Below are positions 24,338 to 34,141 of a stretch of 64,000 nt of DNA, one piece after another (the first letter of the stretch is position 1; every line of letters begins with the position of its first letter). The notes under the pieces were generated by a model. It was given only the letters and a program-made list of their open reading frames with translations, was not told where the DNA came from and ran no database searches. The stretch spans positions 29,197-93,196 of the forward strand of contig JAATEV010000115.1 in assembly GCA_015655585.1 (NCBI GenBank). Reading direction: 5' to 3'. Source of the DNA: Terriglobales bacterium. Lineage in GTDB: Bacteria > Acidobacteriota > Terriglobia > Terriglobales > Acidobacteriaceae. The position numbers and the translations under genes are program-made.

Positions 24338-25935
24338 TGCCCCTCCCGGTAGACGTTGACTCGTCCAACAGTAATCTCTGCGCCATCCGAGACCGGGCGG
24401 CTTGGAACAATCGTAACCCGCAAACTACCGGAATCCAACGCATTGTCGATATGCAGCCGATCGACGATGGCGCTGATATCGAGTAAGAAGTTCAACCCTC
24501 CGCCTAAGTGCTTTCCATCGGCAAGGCTGGCTCGCCGCAGGCCAAAGAGGCCGACCGTTCCGGCAAGTAACTCCGGATGATCAGACGGAGTCGCGCCTTC
24601 CGGAAGATCGATAAAGACACTCAGAGCGATTGCATCATGCGTTCCGCGAACATTCTCTAGGTTCAAATACACGCGGTCAGGGGTCGAAGTCTGCGCCACC
24701 ATAGCCAGACTATGAACGACCTTCTGCTGCACATCCGTATCGAGTGCCACCGTCGTAGATGCACCCGAACCCGTAATAGACACGGCGCTATTGTTGGCGC
24801 CCACAAGTTCCACGGTATTCCTTACCGGCCCGGCAGCAACAGCAGACATGGGAGCGGCGACTCCAAGAGTATTCAGCCGTTGTGCCAGCAGATCCACAGC
24901 CGGAGCCTGCGTCAAATTTTCATAAGTGTAGTTCATCTGGCTCAGGCTGTTGACGTCTTTCGGCGCATAACGCCACGATTTTTTTCCAGGCATCGGCATA
25001 ACGAACTCTCGTTCGCCACTGGCCGCAGGACCTTTCAGCCAGTTAGCATCGCTAGGATTCGTATGCGCCGGATTAGAATTCCAGACTGCCCACATACGGT
25101 CGATATTGGAATGGTGCAAATAAAAGATCGGATCAAGCCCCGCGAGTCCTGGGTCCGACATCAACCCATAAACCGTATCGGAAACCGAACCGCCCACAAA
25201 CACGTGCGTCAGATTATGCGGGTCCTGCTCAAGATTTCCCGATGGATACAAATCACCATGCCAGAAGCCAGTCAACGGCCCGCCAAAACCCGGCAGTGGC
25301 GTATTCCCGTTAGAACCCGTATAGACACTATTGGAAAGGCACTTCTCCGTAACGATTCCGTTGAAGCCCGGAGGGGGCGGATACTTCTTCAAAGCCGCTA
25401 CCGTCGGATCGAAGACAATGTTATTCGCATAAGGACCGTAGCGGGCAGTGACGAAGAGAGGATTGGAGCTGCCGTCCGGCATACTCTGCTGAGTAAATGC
25501 AGGAGGGATCTCGAACTCATCAGCCGGTCCAAAATAATCCCAATAAGGAAGCGCCCACGTGTCAGGCCCTTTGGCCTGCACAATGTCCTCACGAAGCTGT
25601 GCTTCCAGTGCAACAAGATATCCGCGATGCCACGGCGCAAAAAACCAGCTCTGGTGCTGGCATTGGTTCCAGTAAGTTTTTACAGCATTGGGCTTCGGCA
25701 GAGGCGTCGTTGGAACCTTCGGCACACCGGGAATATATCCCCATCCAGGAAACTTTCCGGGGTCGTTATCGGCCGTCACATATTCGCCGTGGATAGCGGC
25801 GAAAAACCACCAGCTCGCAGGATCATCCAAAGATCGCGCCATCATCGTTCTAACGCCGATTGCATACCAGTACAGATCTTGATTATCGAAAGTTCCACCC
25901 TTATTCCAGGCATTTGCACGCGTAAAATTGGCCAT
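24334..25935 (-). CDS. Tyrosinase-family (type 3 copper) oxidase
   Basis: 533 residues from ATG 25935, chosen because GAGGAGAAGG lies directly upstream; an earlier in-frame ATG lacks this. The CuA site includes 'HQSWFFAPWHRGYLVALE' and an earlier His in 'AIHGEYV'. The CuB site includes 'HNLTHVFVGG' and 'DPIFYLHHSNIDRMWAVW'. A C-terminal ~180-residue beta-rich domain follows. It lacks a signal peptide. Members hydroxylate monophenols and oxidise catechols to quinones; the bulky C-terminal domain may cap the active site as in other tyrosinases. Coupled to DUF2182. Confidence 0.92.
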   Translation of the reverse strand: MANFTRANAWNKGGTFDNQDLYWYAIGVRTMMARSLDDPASWWFFAAIHGEYVTADNDPGKFPGWGYIPGVPKVPTTPLPKPNAVKTYWNQCQHQSWFFAPWHRGYLVALEAQLREDIVQAKGPDTWALPYWDYFGPADEFEIPPAFTQQSMPDGSSNPLFVTARYGPYANNIVFDPTVAALKKYPPPPGFNGIVTEKCLSNSVYTGSNGNTPLPGFGGPLTGFWHGDLYPSGNLEQDPHNLTHVFVGGSVSDTVYGLMSDPGLAGLDPIFYLHHSNIDRMWAVWNSNPAHTNPSDANWLKGPAASGEREFVMPMPGKKSWRYAPKDVNSLSQMNYTYENLTQAPAVDLLAQRLNTLGVAAPMSAVAAGPVRNTVELVGANNSAVSITGSGASTTVALDTDVQQKVVHSLAMVAQTSTPDRVYLNLENVRGTHDAIALSVFIDLPEGATPSDHPELLAGTVGLFGLRRASLADGKHLGGGLNFLLDISAIVDRLHIDNALDSGSLRVTIVPSRPVSDGAEITVGRVNVYREGQ

Positions 25936-26567
25936 TTCCTTCTCCTCTTGCCAAGTGTGTTCTGGTCCGTTTCGTGTAAGCCCCGCGCTGCAATCCGCAT
26001 GAACGCTAGTCATTCAGACAGACGCCGGAGATATGCTGCCGCAAACCTAAGGCTAAGACCTTTCGGGCTGCGACTGGTAAATCTGACTGGTGAAATTGTT
26101 CATGTATCTACATGGCGCAACTCAGTGCGAACCATGCATCCTCTCCATCGATTCACTCTTCATCGGTGTAATCCCATCCTTGACCACTTCATATCAAGCG
26201 ATAGGGACACGAACCCCGCGACTCCCTCTGCAGAACACTCAGGGAAGGAGCTTGGTATGCGCTCCCCGAAGAGGTAATTGCGCTGTTTGCTGATTTGTAG
26301 AATTGGTTTGCGCGAAAGCTAAAGGAGCAAGAGAAACCAGGCAGAAGCAACGAAAAACAAACATGAACGCCCCCGAAATGTGAAATTGAGCAACACATAA
26401 AACAGAGGTCTGGGAAAGGAAAAGAAGAACGAAGCAACTATAGGAAACTCCAAATAGGAACGCAAATGAATTTCCGAAATATACGTTTGCTTACCGTCTA
26501 TCTAGTTAAGTAATGCAGATTGTTCAGAGACTACTGTACTCATCGCCCGAAGCTGAAATTCATCTGG
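25936..26567. other. Gene-free stretch between tyrosinase and TonB receptor
   Basis: About 630 bp with no credible gene on either strand; the open frames here are short or lack ribosome-binding sites. It should contain the tyrosinase promoter (upper part) and the 3' end of the receptor transcript (lower part). No clear terminator hairpin is seen. Confidence 0.45.
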
Positions 26568-28436
26568 TCAGCGCGTATAAGACAGCCCCGAGCTTACGTA
26601 GATCCCCGGCGAAGGAAAGCCCACGAACTCCTGATAGTGCGAATTGAACGCGTTCTCGAACCGCATATGCCATACAAGCCGCGAGCTCAACTTACGCTCC
26701 ACTGCAATCGTGGACATCGTATAGCGTGGCACCGTCATCTTCTCCGGCACAGGCACCTGATAATCAAACCGCCGCCCCACCCACGTAGTATCCATCCGCA
26801 CAACGAACTGCCGAGGCAGCACAAGCCGCAGATGCAGCGCCTCGCTCCAGCGTGGAACATCGCGAAGACGATCACTTGTGCCGATCAATCCAGCGTCAAC
26901 ATACGTCACCGAGCCCCCAACGCGAATCCTGCGAAACTCCGCCAACACATCCAGATCGCTGCCCCGTGCAAATGCGCTGCTGCGATTCACTAGCTTGAAC
27001 AGTGTCGGGCTGAAGTCGGTCAGATTGTCATAGCGGTTGTCGAAGTACGTCAGCGACGAGCGCACATGCGAATGAAAAAATGCGTGTGAGACTCCAGCAT
27101 CGTAAGTACGGCCAGTCTCCGGCTTCAAATCAGGGTTGCCCACCAACGGGCTGCCTAGAGAATAGAACGACGGCAGCTTGAATCCCTGCCCATAGCTCAA
27201 GTGCAGTTGATACCCTCGAAAATTCCATGAGCCACCAGCACGCGACGACAACTTCACGCCATAGTCATTGGTCTGCTGCACGTTCAGCCCAGCGGTAAGC
27301 GAGCCAAAGCTTCGCGCAGCAATCACCGTTCCCGAAGCGTTGAACGTGTGCCGGTCAAGCTGATAGTTCGCAGGCAGATAGCCGCCAAGGTTGCCGCTCG
27401 AAGACCCGCTCTCACGCAGCCACGAGACCGAAGAGTAAGTCGTACCCCACGGTCGGAATGCATACTGCTGCGAGCTCAGAGCATCGAAGCGCAGGAAGCG
27501 AGTATCGCTGAGTGTGCTCGGAACATAAGAAGGGCCCGGCGGAATACTATCGAAGATAGCAGGGCTGTTATCGCTGCCAACACGTGAAAAAATCCCGGCG
27601 CGCGCATCGTAAGAAAATCGCGGCGTCAACGACTGCCGGAACGTGCCTCCAGTCGATACCTGGTCCGCGATGTTCACCTCAGGCGTGTTCACCAGTGCGT
27701 ACAGCGGCCCTCCGCTGCTCACAGGCAGCTCCGAATCCGAAAGCCGATTCCATCGCGCAAAGCCATCGAGCGAGCTTCCACTCGAAAACCGATGGTTCGC
27801 CAGCACATTCGCCGTACCCAGCATCGACCCATCGTTCAGAACCTGCTGGCCGATCCGCATAAAGCTCCCACCCGCCGCCACGCCGCTCGCGCCATGCACC
27901 CACGAGCCTCCTCCGTTGGCATACGCATAGCCATACTGCCCACCTTCCGCCGATACATGGAACCGAGGCATCTCCTCCGGCCTCCGCAGCACCACGTTCA
28001 CCACGCCGCTGATAGCCTCCGAGCCATAGACCGTCGAGAGTGGCCCGCGAAAGATATCAATGCGTTCAATGCTGTCGAGGTCCAGCGTCGCAAAGTTAAA
28101 AGCGCCGCCCAGTTGGTCCCCAATGTCATTGGCCGGGATGCCGTCAATCAGCACCAGCGTGAAGTTAGGCTTCCCTCCGCGAATCGTAAGCGTAGTCAGC
28201 GAGCCCTTGCTACCGGATTGCGAAAGATGAACATTCGCATCCGAGCGCAATAGCTCCGCAACATCGCGCGCTCCACTCGCAGCCAGATCTTCCCGAGTGA
28301 ATGTAGACACCGAGCCCGTCAGCAGATCGAACGGCACCGGCTCCGCATTGACTTCAACGATTGTGGTGGTAGCAGGCAGAGTCGATGCACTCTGCGCGAA
28401 GACTCCCGGCACAAAAATAAGTGCGCAGAGAATCAT
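26568..28436 (-). CDS. BtuB-type TonB-dependent outer-membrane receptor
   Basis: 622 residues from ATG 28436 (signal peptide MILCALIFVPGVFAQS); an upstream TTG at 28466 is possible. The plug domain shows 'VSTFTREDLAASGARDVAEL', 'TLTIRGGKPNFTLVLIDGIP', 'LDSIERIDIFRGPLSTVYGS' and 'ISGVVNVVLRRP', matching BtuB/CirA-like receptors. A ~480-residue beta-barrel follows, ending with the aromatic-rich terminus '..GIYVSSGLSYTR'. Substrate unknown (cobalamin, siderophore or other). No cobalamin riboswitch can be seen in the 190-bp gap upstream. It is divergent from the VioB-like genes. Confidence 0.9.
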   Translation of the reverse strand: MILCALIFVPGVFAQSASTLPATTTIVEVNAEPVPFDLLTGSVSTFTREDLAASGARDVAELLRSDANVHLSQSGSKGSLTTLTIRGGKPNFTLVLIDGIPANDIGDQLGGAFNFATLDLDSIERIDIFRGPLSTVYGSEAISGVVNVVLRRPEEMPRFHVSAEGGQYGYAYANGGGSWVHGASGVAAGGSFMRIGQQVLNDGSMLGTANVLANHRFSSGSSLDGFARWNRLSDSELPVSSGGPLYALVNTPEVNIADQVSTGGTFRQSLTPRFSYDARAGIFSRVGSDNSPAIFDSIPPGPSYVPSTLSDTRFLRFDALSSQQYAFRPWGTTYSSVSWLRESGSSSGNLGGYLPANYQLDRHTFNASGTVIAARSFGSLTAGLNVQQTNDYGVKLSSRAGGSWNFRGYQLHLSYGQGFKLPSFYSLGSPLVGNPDLKPETGRTYDAGVSHAFFHSHVRSSLTYFDNRYDNLTDFSPTLFKLVNRSSAFARGSDLDVLAEFRRIRVGGSVTYVDAGLIGTSDRLRDVPRWSEALHLRLVLPRQFVVRMDTTWVGRRFDYQVPVPEKMTVPRYTMSTIAVERKLSSRLVWHMRFENAFNSHYQEFVGFPSPGIYVSSGLSYTR

Positions 28437-28624
28437 TGATACAAGGAATGGGAAAAAGCTCAACAAGTAGGTCCCAAAGACTTCTCAGCGAAAGATAAGT
28501 GCAGTGGAACTGATACTAGCACGCAGAAGAAATCTCGCAACTTTCACTTGACTCCATCCGAGCTCTTATGACAAAGTCCTCTTCAGCAATCTTTCCCATC
28601 CAGCAGAGCAGGTAGGATCTCCCC

Positions 28625-29554
28625 ATGCAAAGGCTTTCCGACGAAGCCACCGAGCAGTTGAAGAATGCGCCATCCGCGCCGCCTCCCACCCCACCCGTTT
28701 ACCCCACATACGGCGTTCACAACCCTCCCGAGTACAGCCCCTGCGCCGCGCCCGACTGTCTTTACAGCCGCGGTCCCGGCGAGCCATCCGATCCAATCCT
28801 GCCGCTCTACTGGACGGCGAAGTGGAAGATGTATCGCGTGTACAACCAGTACGCCGAATATCCGCCGCCATACGATGGCGCTCCGCCACCGCCGTTGAAA
28901 GAGGGCGTAGACTACGAAGTCTCCAACGGAGCAAGCTACTACGACAGCACCTGGCGCGGCCCCAACGGCGAACAAGGCGCGATGATGGAATTCTACGAAG
29001 ATCGCGCGCTGCCCATCTTCCCCGGACCGAACCACTACAGTTGCGCCTACATCTCGCTCGGCAACAACGCATACTTCCTCACCTTCAAGGACAACCGTCC
29101 CGCCAGCATGGCGCCCGTGTGCCTCTTCTCCGCGCTCAACCATCCACCCATGCGCGACTTCATCAAGCATCTCCCCTACAGCAAGGGAGACAGCGACCGC
29201 CTCGACGGACGCGTGCAGGCATACTCCATCTGGACAAGCCCCTCCGGCAATCAGCCTCCCATTCAGGTAGGAGCAAGCCCCGACCGCACCAAGGAAGGCG
29301 CTGTGCTCTTCGGCTACGCCTTCAACAGTGAGTGGACAGAGGAGCGCAACGGCTCACTGCCCATGCTGTACCGTCTGCCGCAGTCCTTCTACTTCTCCGG
29401 ATGGGCGGGTAATCCACCCAACGCGCCCATCGTAAGTCAGAACTTTTACGACTTCTCCATCACCAAGCCGGACCCCGCTAAAACGTGGGATCTGGTAGCA
29501 GAGTTCGCCGCAGGAAATCCCATCCCAGTCTGCAACTTCGGTTCTGGTTCCTAA
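28625..29554 (+). CDS. Unrecognised 309-aa protein preceding split VioB-like genes
   Basis: I do not recognise a family. The protein has no signal peptide or membrane segment. The N-terminus is Pro-rich ('SAPPPTPPVYPTYGVHNPP') with a Cys pair in 'CAAPDCLY'. The remainder is rich in Tyr/Trp/Phe and Gly, for example 'LYWTAKWKMYRVYNQYAEYPP', 'PNHYSCAYISLGNNAYFLT' and 'QSFYFSGWAGNPPNAP', suggesting a compact beta-rich fold. It has a modest AGGA Shine-Dalgarno and lies 65 bp upstream of the ferritin-like VioB gene in the same direction, so the three genes probably work together. Confidence 0.65.
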   Translation: MQRLSDEATEQLKNAPSAPPPTPPVYPTYGVHNPPEYSPCAAPDCLYSRGPGEPSDPILPLYWTAKWKMYRVYNQYAEYPPPYDGAPPPPLKEGVDYEVSNGASYYDSTWRGPNGEQGAMMEFYEDRALPIFPGPNHYSCAYISLGNNAYFLTFKDNRPASMAPVCLFSALNHPPMRDFIKHLPYSKGDSDRLDGRVQAYSIWTSPSGNQPPIQVGASPDRTKEGAVLFGYAFNSEWTEERNGSLPMLYRLPQSFYFSGWAGNPPNAPIVSQNFYDFSITKPDPAKTWDLVAEFAAGNPIPVCNFGSGS

Positions 29555-29619
29555 GCCGGGTCTCACCGGCACGATCGTTCCTCATCTCCATCGAACCAAC
29601 AACTCCTAAGGAGGGGCAT

Positions 29620-30663
29620 GTGATTCGCTTGTCCGTCAGTAAGCTCACGACCATTCAGGATGCGCAATCCCTGCTGCAAACAGCAGTGGGTGTGGAGTTC
29701 GGCACTCTGCCGCCGTATCTCTACGCGCTCTATTCCATTCCGCCGAACACCAACTCCGCCTCCAGCCAGTTGATCCGCTCCGTCGCCTTGCAGGAGATGA
29801 TCCACATGTGCCTCGCCTGCAACATCCTCAACGCGCTCGGCGGCGATCCCATCGTCAAGGTGCAGAACTACCCCGGCCCCTTGCCCGGAGACATTGGCCC
29901 CAACGGCACGCCGCTGACTCTCCATCTTCTTCCCTTCTCCAAAGACGCCATGGCGCAGGCCATGGCCATCGAAGAGCCGGAGAATCCACCCGACTATCCC
30001 GTCAAGACCGCGGCGCTCCTCGCACAGGCAACGCCCAAGGCCATGACCATCGGGCAGTTTTACGACGCGCTCGACAAGTTCCTCGCTACCTTGCCCGCAA
30101 GCGTATGGCACCAGAATCGGAACCAGATCGTAGACAATCAGTTCTTTACCGGGCAGCTCTTCGCCGTCAACAGTTACGCGGATGCCCACAACGCAATCAC
30201 GCAGATCGTCTCCGAAGGCGAAGGCACCAGCGAAGGCAGCGAATACAACCCGCTCGACTTCCAGGACCAGCCCGCGCACTACTTCCGCTTCGGAGAAATC
30301 TTCAACGAGCGCGTACTCACTCGCGACCCCGGCAGCAGCCTCGGCTATACATGGGGCCCGGAGAAGTTCGACGTATCCTGGCCCACCGCCGGCCACGTCA
30401 TCTCCGACCCCAGCCAGCACAACTTCTCGCAGGAGCCACAGGCAGCGCAGGACGCGCAAGCCGCCTGCAACACGGCCTTCTCTTCCATGGTCGACGCACT
30501 CCAGCGCGCCGTCACCGGCACCGAAGGAGCCTTGGGAGAAGCCGCACGCTTCATGTTCGACCTCCGCATGGCCGCGCTCCACGCCTTCACCGTTCCGCTC
30601 AACAGCGGACAGGTCGCCGGCCCCGCCTTCCTTTACGTGACCGCAAGCACAGGAGATAAGTAA
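29620..30663 (+). CDS. Ferritin-like (VioB C-terminal/iminophenyl-pyruvate dimer synthase) protein
   Basis: 347 residues from GTG 29620, fixed by AAGGAGG at 29608-29614. It matches the C-terminal, ferritin-like catalytic half of VioB/StaD/RebD: 'VEFGTLPPYLYALYSIP', 'VALQEMIHMCLACNILNALGG' (E-x2-H metal motif) and 'TPLTLHLLPFSKDAM'. It also has 'GQFYDALDKFLATLP' and 'LGEAARFMFDLRMAALHAFTVPL'. In violacein biosynthesis this domain couples two indole-pyruvate imines. No VioA-like amino-acid oxidase is near, so the substrate here must differ. The stop and the next start share a base (TAATG). Confidence 0.82.
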   Translation: MIRLSVSKLTTIQDAQSLLQTAVGVEFGTLPPYLYALYSIPPNTNSASSQLIRSVALQEMIHMCLACNILNALGGDPIVKVQNYPGPLPGDIGPNGTPLTLHLLPFSKDAMAQAMAIEEPENPPDYPVKTAALLAQATPKAMTIGQFYDALDKFLATLPASVWHQNRNQIVDNQFFTGQLFAVNSYADAHNAITQIVSEGEGTSEGSEYNPLDFQDQPAHYFRFGEIFNERVLTRDPGSSLGYTWGPEKFDVSWPTAGHVISDPSQHNFSQEPQAAQDAQAACNTAFSSMVDALQRAVTGTEGALGEAARFMFDLRMAALHAFTVPLNSGQVAGPAFLYVTASTGDK

Positions 30664-32555
30664 TGAGTGTTCTGGAGACTCCCCGCATCTACTTCAAAGG
30701 CCAGGTGTCCTGGGACCCTGTCACCACCAACAACTACGCCCAAAACTACAACGAAACCAACTGCACCACCATCTTCCCCGAGAAGCTCCCCAGCATTCAG
30801 GACGAGGTGCAGAAGTACCGCGATGCCTCCGTGGCCCAGATCGGCAGCATGGGCAACTGGAACCCGCACGGCACCTACCGCTCCTCCTTCTACGATGCCG
30901 CCGTATGCGGATTCGATCGCGGCCAGGGAACCAGCACCGACGATCCCTTCTCCGCCAGCGCGGTCAACTTCACCGGAATGCTAGTCGATCTCGAACCCTT
31001 CGGCTCCTACACCTCGCAGCTCTTTTTCGATTCCATGCTCTTCGGCGTTCAGGGCGGCTACTCCATCCAATTGCCGCGCACCTCGCGCCTCATAGACCGG
31101 CAGATCAACTTCGCCCGCAATACCTCCAAACAAACCGCCATCGCAGGCGTCGCGTCCGTAATCTGGACCACCAGCTTCGCCAAAGCCGACGGCCTCCGCA
31201 TCGACGCCTTAGACTCCGGCATCCTCGCCGACCTCAACCAGGCCCTGCAAGCCGACGACGTCCTCGGCCTCACCGTCCGCTTCAACACCTACCGCACCAT
31301 CTACTACGACAACCCCACCCTCACCAACGGATCGGCCGCAATGAAGCAGGAGGCCGCGGAACTCATCAACAAGATCACCTCCGGCGGCGGCTTCCAGCCC
31401 AACCCTGCCCGCGCTCTCCTCGTGGGCGTGCTGGGTCTCTGGCGTAAGAACGAGCCCGTGCAGGAGCCCGGCGACCGCGCACTCGTCCCCGTCGGCAATC
31501 CGCCTTCCGTCGGAAGCGCAGCCGCCCTCTGCACCACAGACTCCATCGTCATCGATCTCGCCAATAGCATCCCCGAGGTCGATGCCGACCTGAACAAAGC
31601 CAACCTCGGCACGCTCTCCGTAGTGGCCGTCGATCAGTCCGGCGTAGTCCAGCAGACTCTCGGCTCCATCCCCTACTCCGCCTACGACCGCACAGCCTAC
31701 GAGGCCAGCGCCGGAATCGTCACCCTTCCCTTGGCCGCAGGCGTCTCCCAACAGATCGCCAACCTCAACATCCAGATCAACAGCACACAAGGCCCCATCC
31801 TCAGCGAAGAGGCTCTCCGCGCCATCCCGCTGTCGCCGAACCTGTACATTGATCAAGGCCAACTCACCGAAGCCATCTTCCAGGTCTACGAGCACGGTCT
31901 GCCAGTCACCAACGGCATTAACCTCCAGATGAACCTGATGTCGGCCGACGGATCAAGCATCGAAAGCAGCTCCCAGCTAACCACCGACGCCTCAGGCCGT
32001 GTGAGCGTTCTGTTGTCCGCCCCCAACCCAGGCATCACTGCCTACGTCCCTTCCTTCACCGCCACCGACGCACCCACCGGCGGCCTCAACACTCAACTCA
32101 ATACCTATATGTACGTCCGTGTCCTTCCTGCCGATCAGAACATAGCAGCCCTTCCGCCCACCTGGCCCAACGTGTACGCCTACGTCCTGTCCAACTGGAA
32201 CGCGATGGCGCCCTGCATGGACAACTGGCTGCGCCTCGACGACCCCGCGCAGATTCGTGCCTACACCGCCATCCTCAAACGCCTCACCGCCCCAACATCC
32301 TTCGAGCACTTCCGCTTCATGCCCATCACGCGCGACCTGAGCGCCGGAATGCGTACACTCCTCTACGCATGGCTGGACTCTCCGCAGGACGCAGCGGCAG
32401 AACTACCCTCGCGCGTGCAACTGCTCAAGAAAGGACTCCGCCCGCAAGAGCCCGCAGCCACCCAACCCCAACCAGAGCAGCCAACTCTATCTATAGAGAA
32501 CATGACGCAAACGCAACTAAGCCAAAGCTTTCGCGGAGGCCCCAAAGGAAACTGA
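30663..32555 (+). CDS. VioB N-terminal-half-like protein as a separate gene
   Basis: 630 residues. The start 'MSVLETPRIYFKGQVSW' parallels the VioB start (MSILDFPRIHFRG-type). 'LQADDVLGLTVRFNTY', 'GVLGLWRKNEP' and the end 'YAYVLSNWNAMAPCMDNWLRL', '..FMPITRDLSAGMRTLLYAWL' follow the same order as in the N-terminal ~600 residues of VioB. The VioB polypeptide is thus split, with the ferritin-like half encoded first. The C-terminal tail (about 595-630) is Gln/Pro-rich. I infer that the two products form one complex. The comparison is from memory of the family and was not computed. Confidence 0.72.
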   Translation: MSVLETPRIYFKGQVSWDPVTTNNYAQNYNETNCTTIFPEKLPSIQDEVQKYRDASVAQIGSMGNWNPHGTYRSSFYDAAVCGFDRGQGTSTDDPFSASAVNFTGMLVDLEPFGSYTSQLFFDSMLFGVQGGYSIQLPRTSRLIDRQINFARNTSKQTAIAGVASVIWTTSFAKADGLRIDALDSGILADLNQALQADDVLGLTVRFNTYRTIYYDNPTLTNGSAAMKQEAAELINKITSGGGFQPNPARALLVGVLGLWRKNEPVQEPGDRALVPVGNPPSVGSAAALCTTDSIVIDLANSIPEVDADLNKANLGTLSVVAVDQSGVVQQTLGSIPYSAYDRTAYEASAGIVTLPLAAGVSQQIANLNIQINSTQGPILSEEALRAIPLSPNLYIDQGQLTEAIFQVYEHGLPVTNGINLQMNLMSADGSSIESSSQLTTDASGRVSVLLSAPNPGITAYVPSFTATDAPTGGLNTQLNTYMYVRVLPADQNIAALPPTWPNVYAYVLSNWNAMAPCMDNWLRLDDPAQIRAYTAILKRLTAPTSFEHFRFMPITRDLSAGMRTLLYAWLDSPQDAAAELPSRVQLLKKGLRPQEPAATQPQPEQPTLSIENMTQTQLSQSFRGGPKGN

Positions 32556-32998
32556 TAGCCGCACACCAGGCTTCCACCTCCAAAGTGCATAAGCTGTCGT
32601 TTCGAACTCTTCAAACGCTGCCATCCTCCGACTCCGCCTCGCGCAGCATCATTGTGAGAGGCGGAGTCGAAGAACCTGCGATTGCCGTTGCTGTTGTCTG
32701 TTCTTGTTGCCGTTACCCCCGCCATCCGCGATCAGCTTTTAAAAATCCGCTCTTATCAGTCTTAAAAAATCCTTTCAATCACCGTTACGCCTTAAAACCC
32801 TGTCGAGCCCCCAAAACAGTAACCCAAACAGAACAAAAGCAAAACGGGGTGGCATAATCACCCCATCCAAACGCGTATCATGGAATCAGGGGGAAAAGGA
32901 AAACACGCAAGCCAATGCACCAGGGAGTTCGACAATAACTCCTTTACTTATAATGTTTTGACGCGAATCGGCACCGAAGGGGAGTCCAGCAGAAAACC
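32556..32998 (+). promoter_or_regulatory. Intergenic region with -10-like element ahead of holB
   Basis: No gene is seen in 440 bp. A perfect TATAAT lies at 32949-32954, 45 bp before the holB ATG, with a weak TTCGAC at 32928-32933 as a possible -35 (15-bp spacer). It probably starts the housekeeping operon holB-tsaC-CYTH. Confidence 0.4.
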
Positions 32999-34141
32999 AT
33001 GACAATACCATCCACCTTCGGCGATTTTCTCGGCAACACCCAGCCCATCGAGCAGCTCCGCACCGCTATCGCCGCCGCCCGCCTCCCCCACTCCCTCATC
33101 CTCTCCGGCCCCGCCGGAGCCGGAAAGTACACCCTCGCTCTCATGCTAGCCATGACCGTCGAGTGCGAGCGCCAGCCCCGCGATCTCTGGTCCAACGGCC
33201 AGTCCCTCGCCAGCTTCTGCGGAGTCTGCCGCAACTGCACCCGCATCGCCGCAGCCTCCAGCCTCGACGAAGAGGTCGACAAAGCCGTAGCCGCCCGCGA
33301 GGAGCTCCGCGAGGCCGACAAGAAGGATACCCGCGTCCTCGTCCAGCCCCACCCCGACGTCCTCATCATCCCCCCCGACCCCCCGCAGCTATTAATTAAG
33401 CTCGGCCAGGTCCGCACCGTCATCCAGCGGGCCCACTACCTCCCCAGCGAGGCCCCCCGCAAGATCTTCATCTTCACCGCCGCCAGCTTCATGAAAGAAG
33501 CGGCCAATTCCCTCCTCAAGATCCTCGAAGAGCCCCCCGCCACCGTCCATATCTTCATCCTCGCGGAAAACCCCGGCGAGCTGCTTCCCACCATCCGCTC
33601 CCGCTGCGCCAATATCCGCCTCGGCGCTCTTCCCGTCGAAGAGATCGAGATGCTCCTGGCTGACCGCCGCCCCGACGTCCCGCCCCAGCAGCGCACCCTC
33701 ATCGCCCGCCTCGCGCAGGGCGCAGCAGGCAAGGCCCTCGGCTTCGATCTCCCCGCCTACACCGCCGCCCGCGCCGATGCCCTCCTCTTCCTCCGCAACG
33801 CCGCTGCGTCCCAGACGGGTACAGCGGAGCCCGATCACTCCTCCCTCTTCAAAATGACCGAGACCTACCGCGCCGGAGCCGAAGGCCAGCAGAAGACCCT
33901 CTCCCTGCTCCGCAGCCTCTCTCTCCTCCTCGAAGACATCCTCCTCCTTCAGGCCGGAACCCCCGAACTTCTCCGCAACACCGACCTCCGTCAGGAGCTC
34001 GACCGCCTCAGCCAGACCCTCGGCTTCCACTGGGTCGAGTCCGCCTCCCGCGCCCTCGATCAGGTCCACTCCGGCCTCCGCCGCAACCTCCTCCGCAACC
34101 TCTCGCTGGACGCCTTCGCGGAGCAACTGGCAGCCCGATGA
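32999..34141 (+). CDS. holB: DNA polymerase III delta' subunit
   Basis: 380 residues. AAA+ clamp-loader fold: 'LILSGPAGAGKYTLALMLA' (Walker A-like), zinc Cys set ('MTVEC' and 'CGVCRNC'), 'KIFIFTAASFMKEAANSLLKILEEPP' and sensor 'TIRSRCANIRL'. It belongs to the clamp loader that puts the beta clamp on DNA. A ~50-residue acidic/basic insertion lies between the zinc cysteines and the 'VRTVIQRAHYLPSEAPRK' strand. It overlaps the tsaC gene by 4 bp. Confidence 0.93.
   Translation: MTIPSTFGDFLGNTQPIEQLRTAIAAARLPHSLILSGPAGAGKYTLALMLAMTVECERQPRDLWSNGQSLASFCGVCRNCTRIAAASSLDEEVDKAVAAREELREADKKDTRVLVQPHPDVLIIPPDPPQLLIKLGQVRTVIQRAHYLPSEAPRKIFIFTAASFMKEAANSLLKILEEPPATVHIFILAENPGELLPTIRSRCANIRLGALPVEEIEMLLADRRPDVPPQQRTLIARLAQGAAGKALGFDLPAYTAARADALLFLRNAAASQTGTAEPDHSSLFKMTETYRAGAEGQQKTLSLLRSLSLLLEDILLLQAGTPELLRNTDLRQELDRLSQTLGFHWVESASRALDQVHSGLRRNLLRNLSLDAFAEQLAAR

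Noticed and set aside
28437..28624. Cobalamin riboswitch before the BtuB-like receptor
   Set aside because: The gap is only about 190 bp, is shared with a divergent gene and shows no B12-box-like sequence.
28625..32555. Violacein or staurosporine-type pathway
   Set aside because: Only VioB-like parts exist; no tryptophan oxidase, VioE or monooxygenases are in the window.
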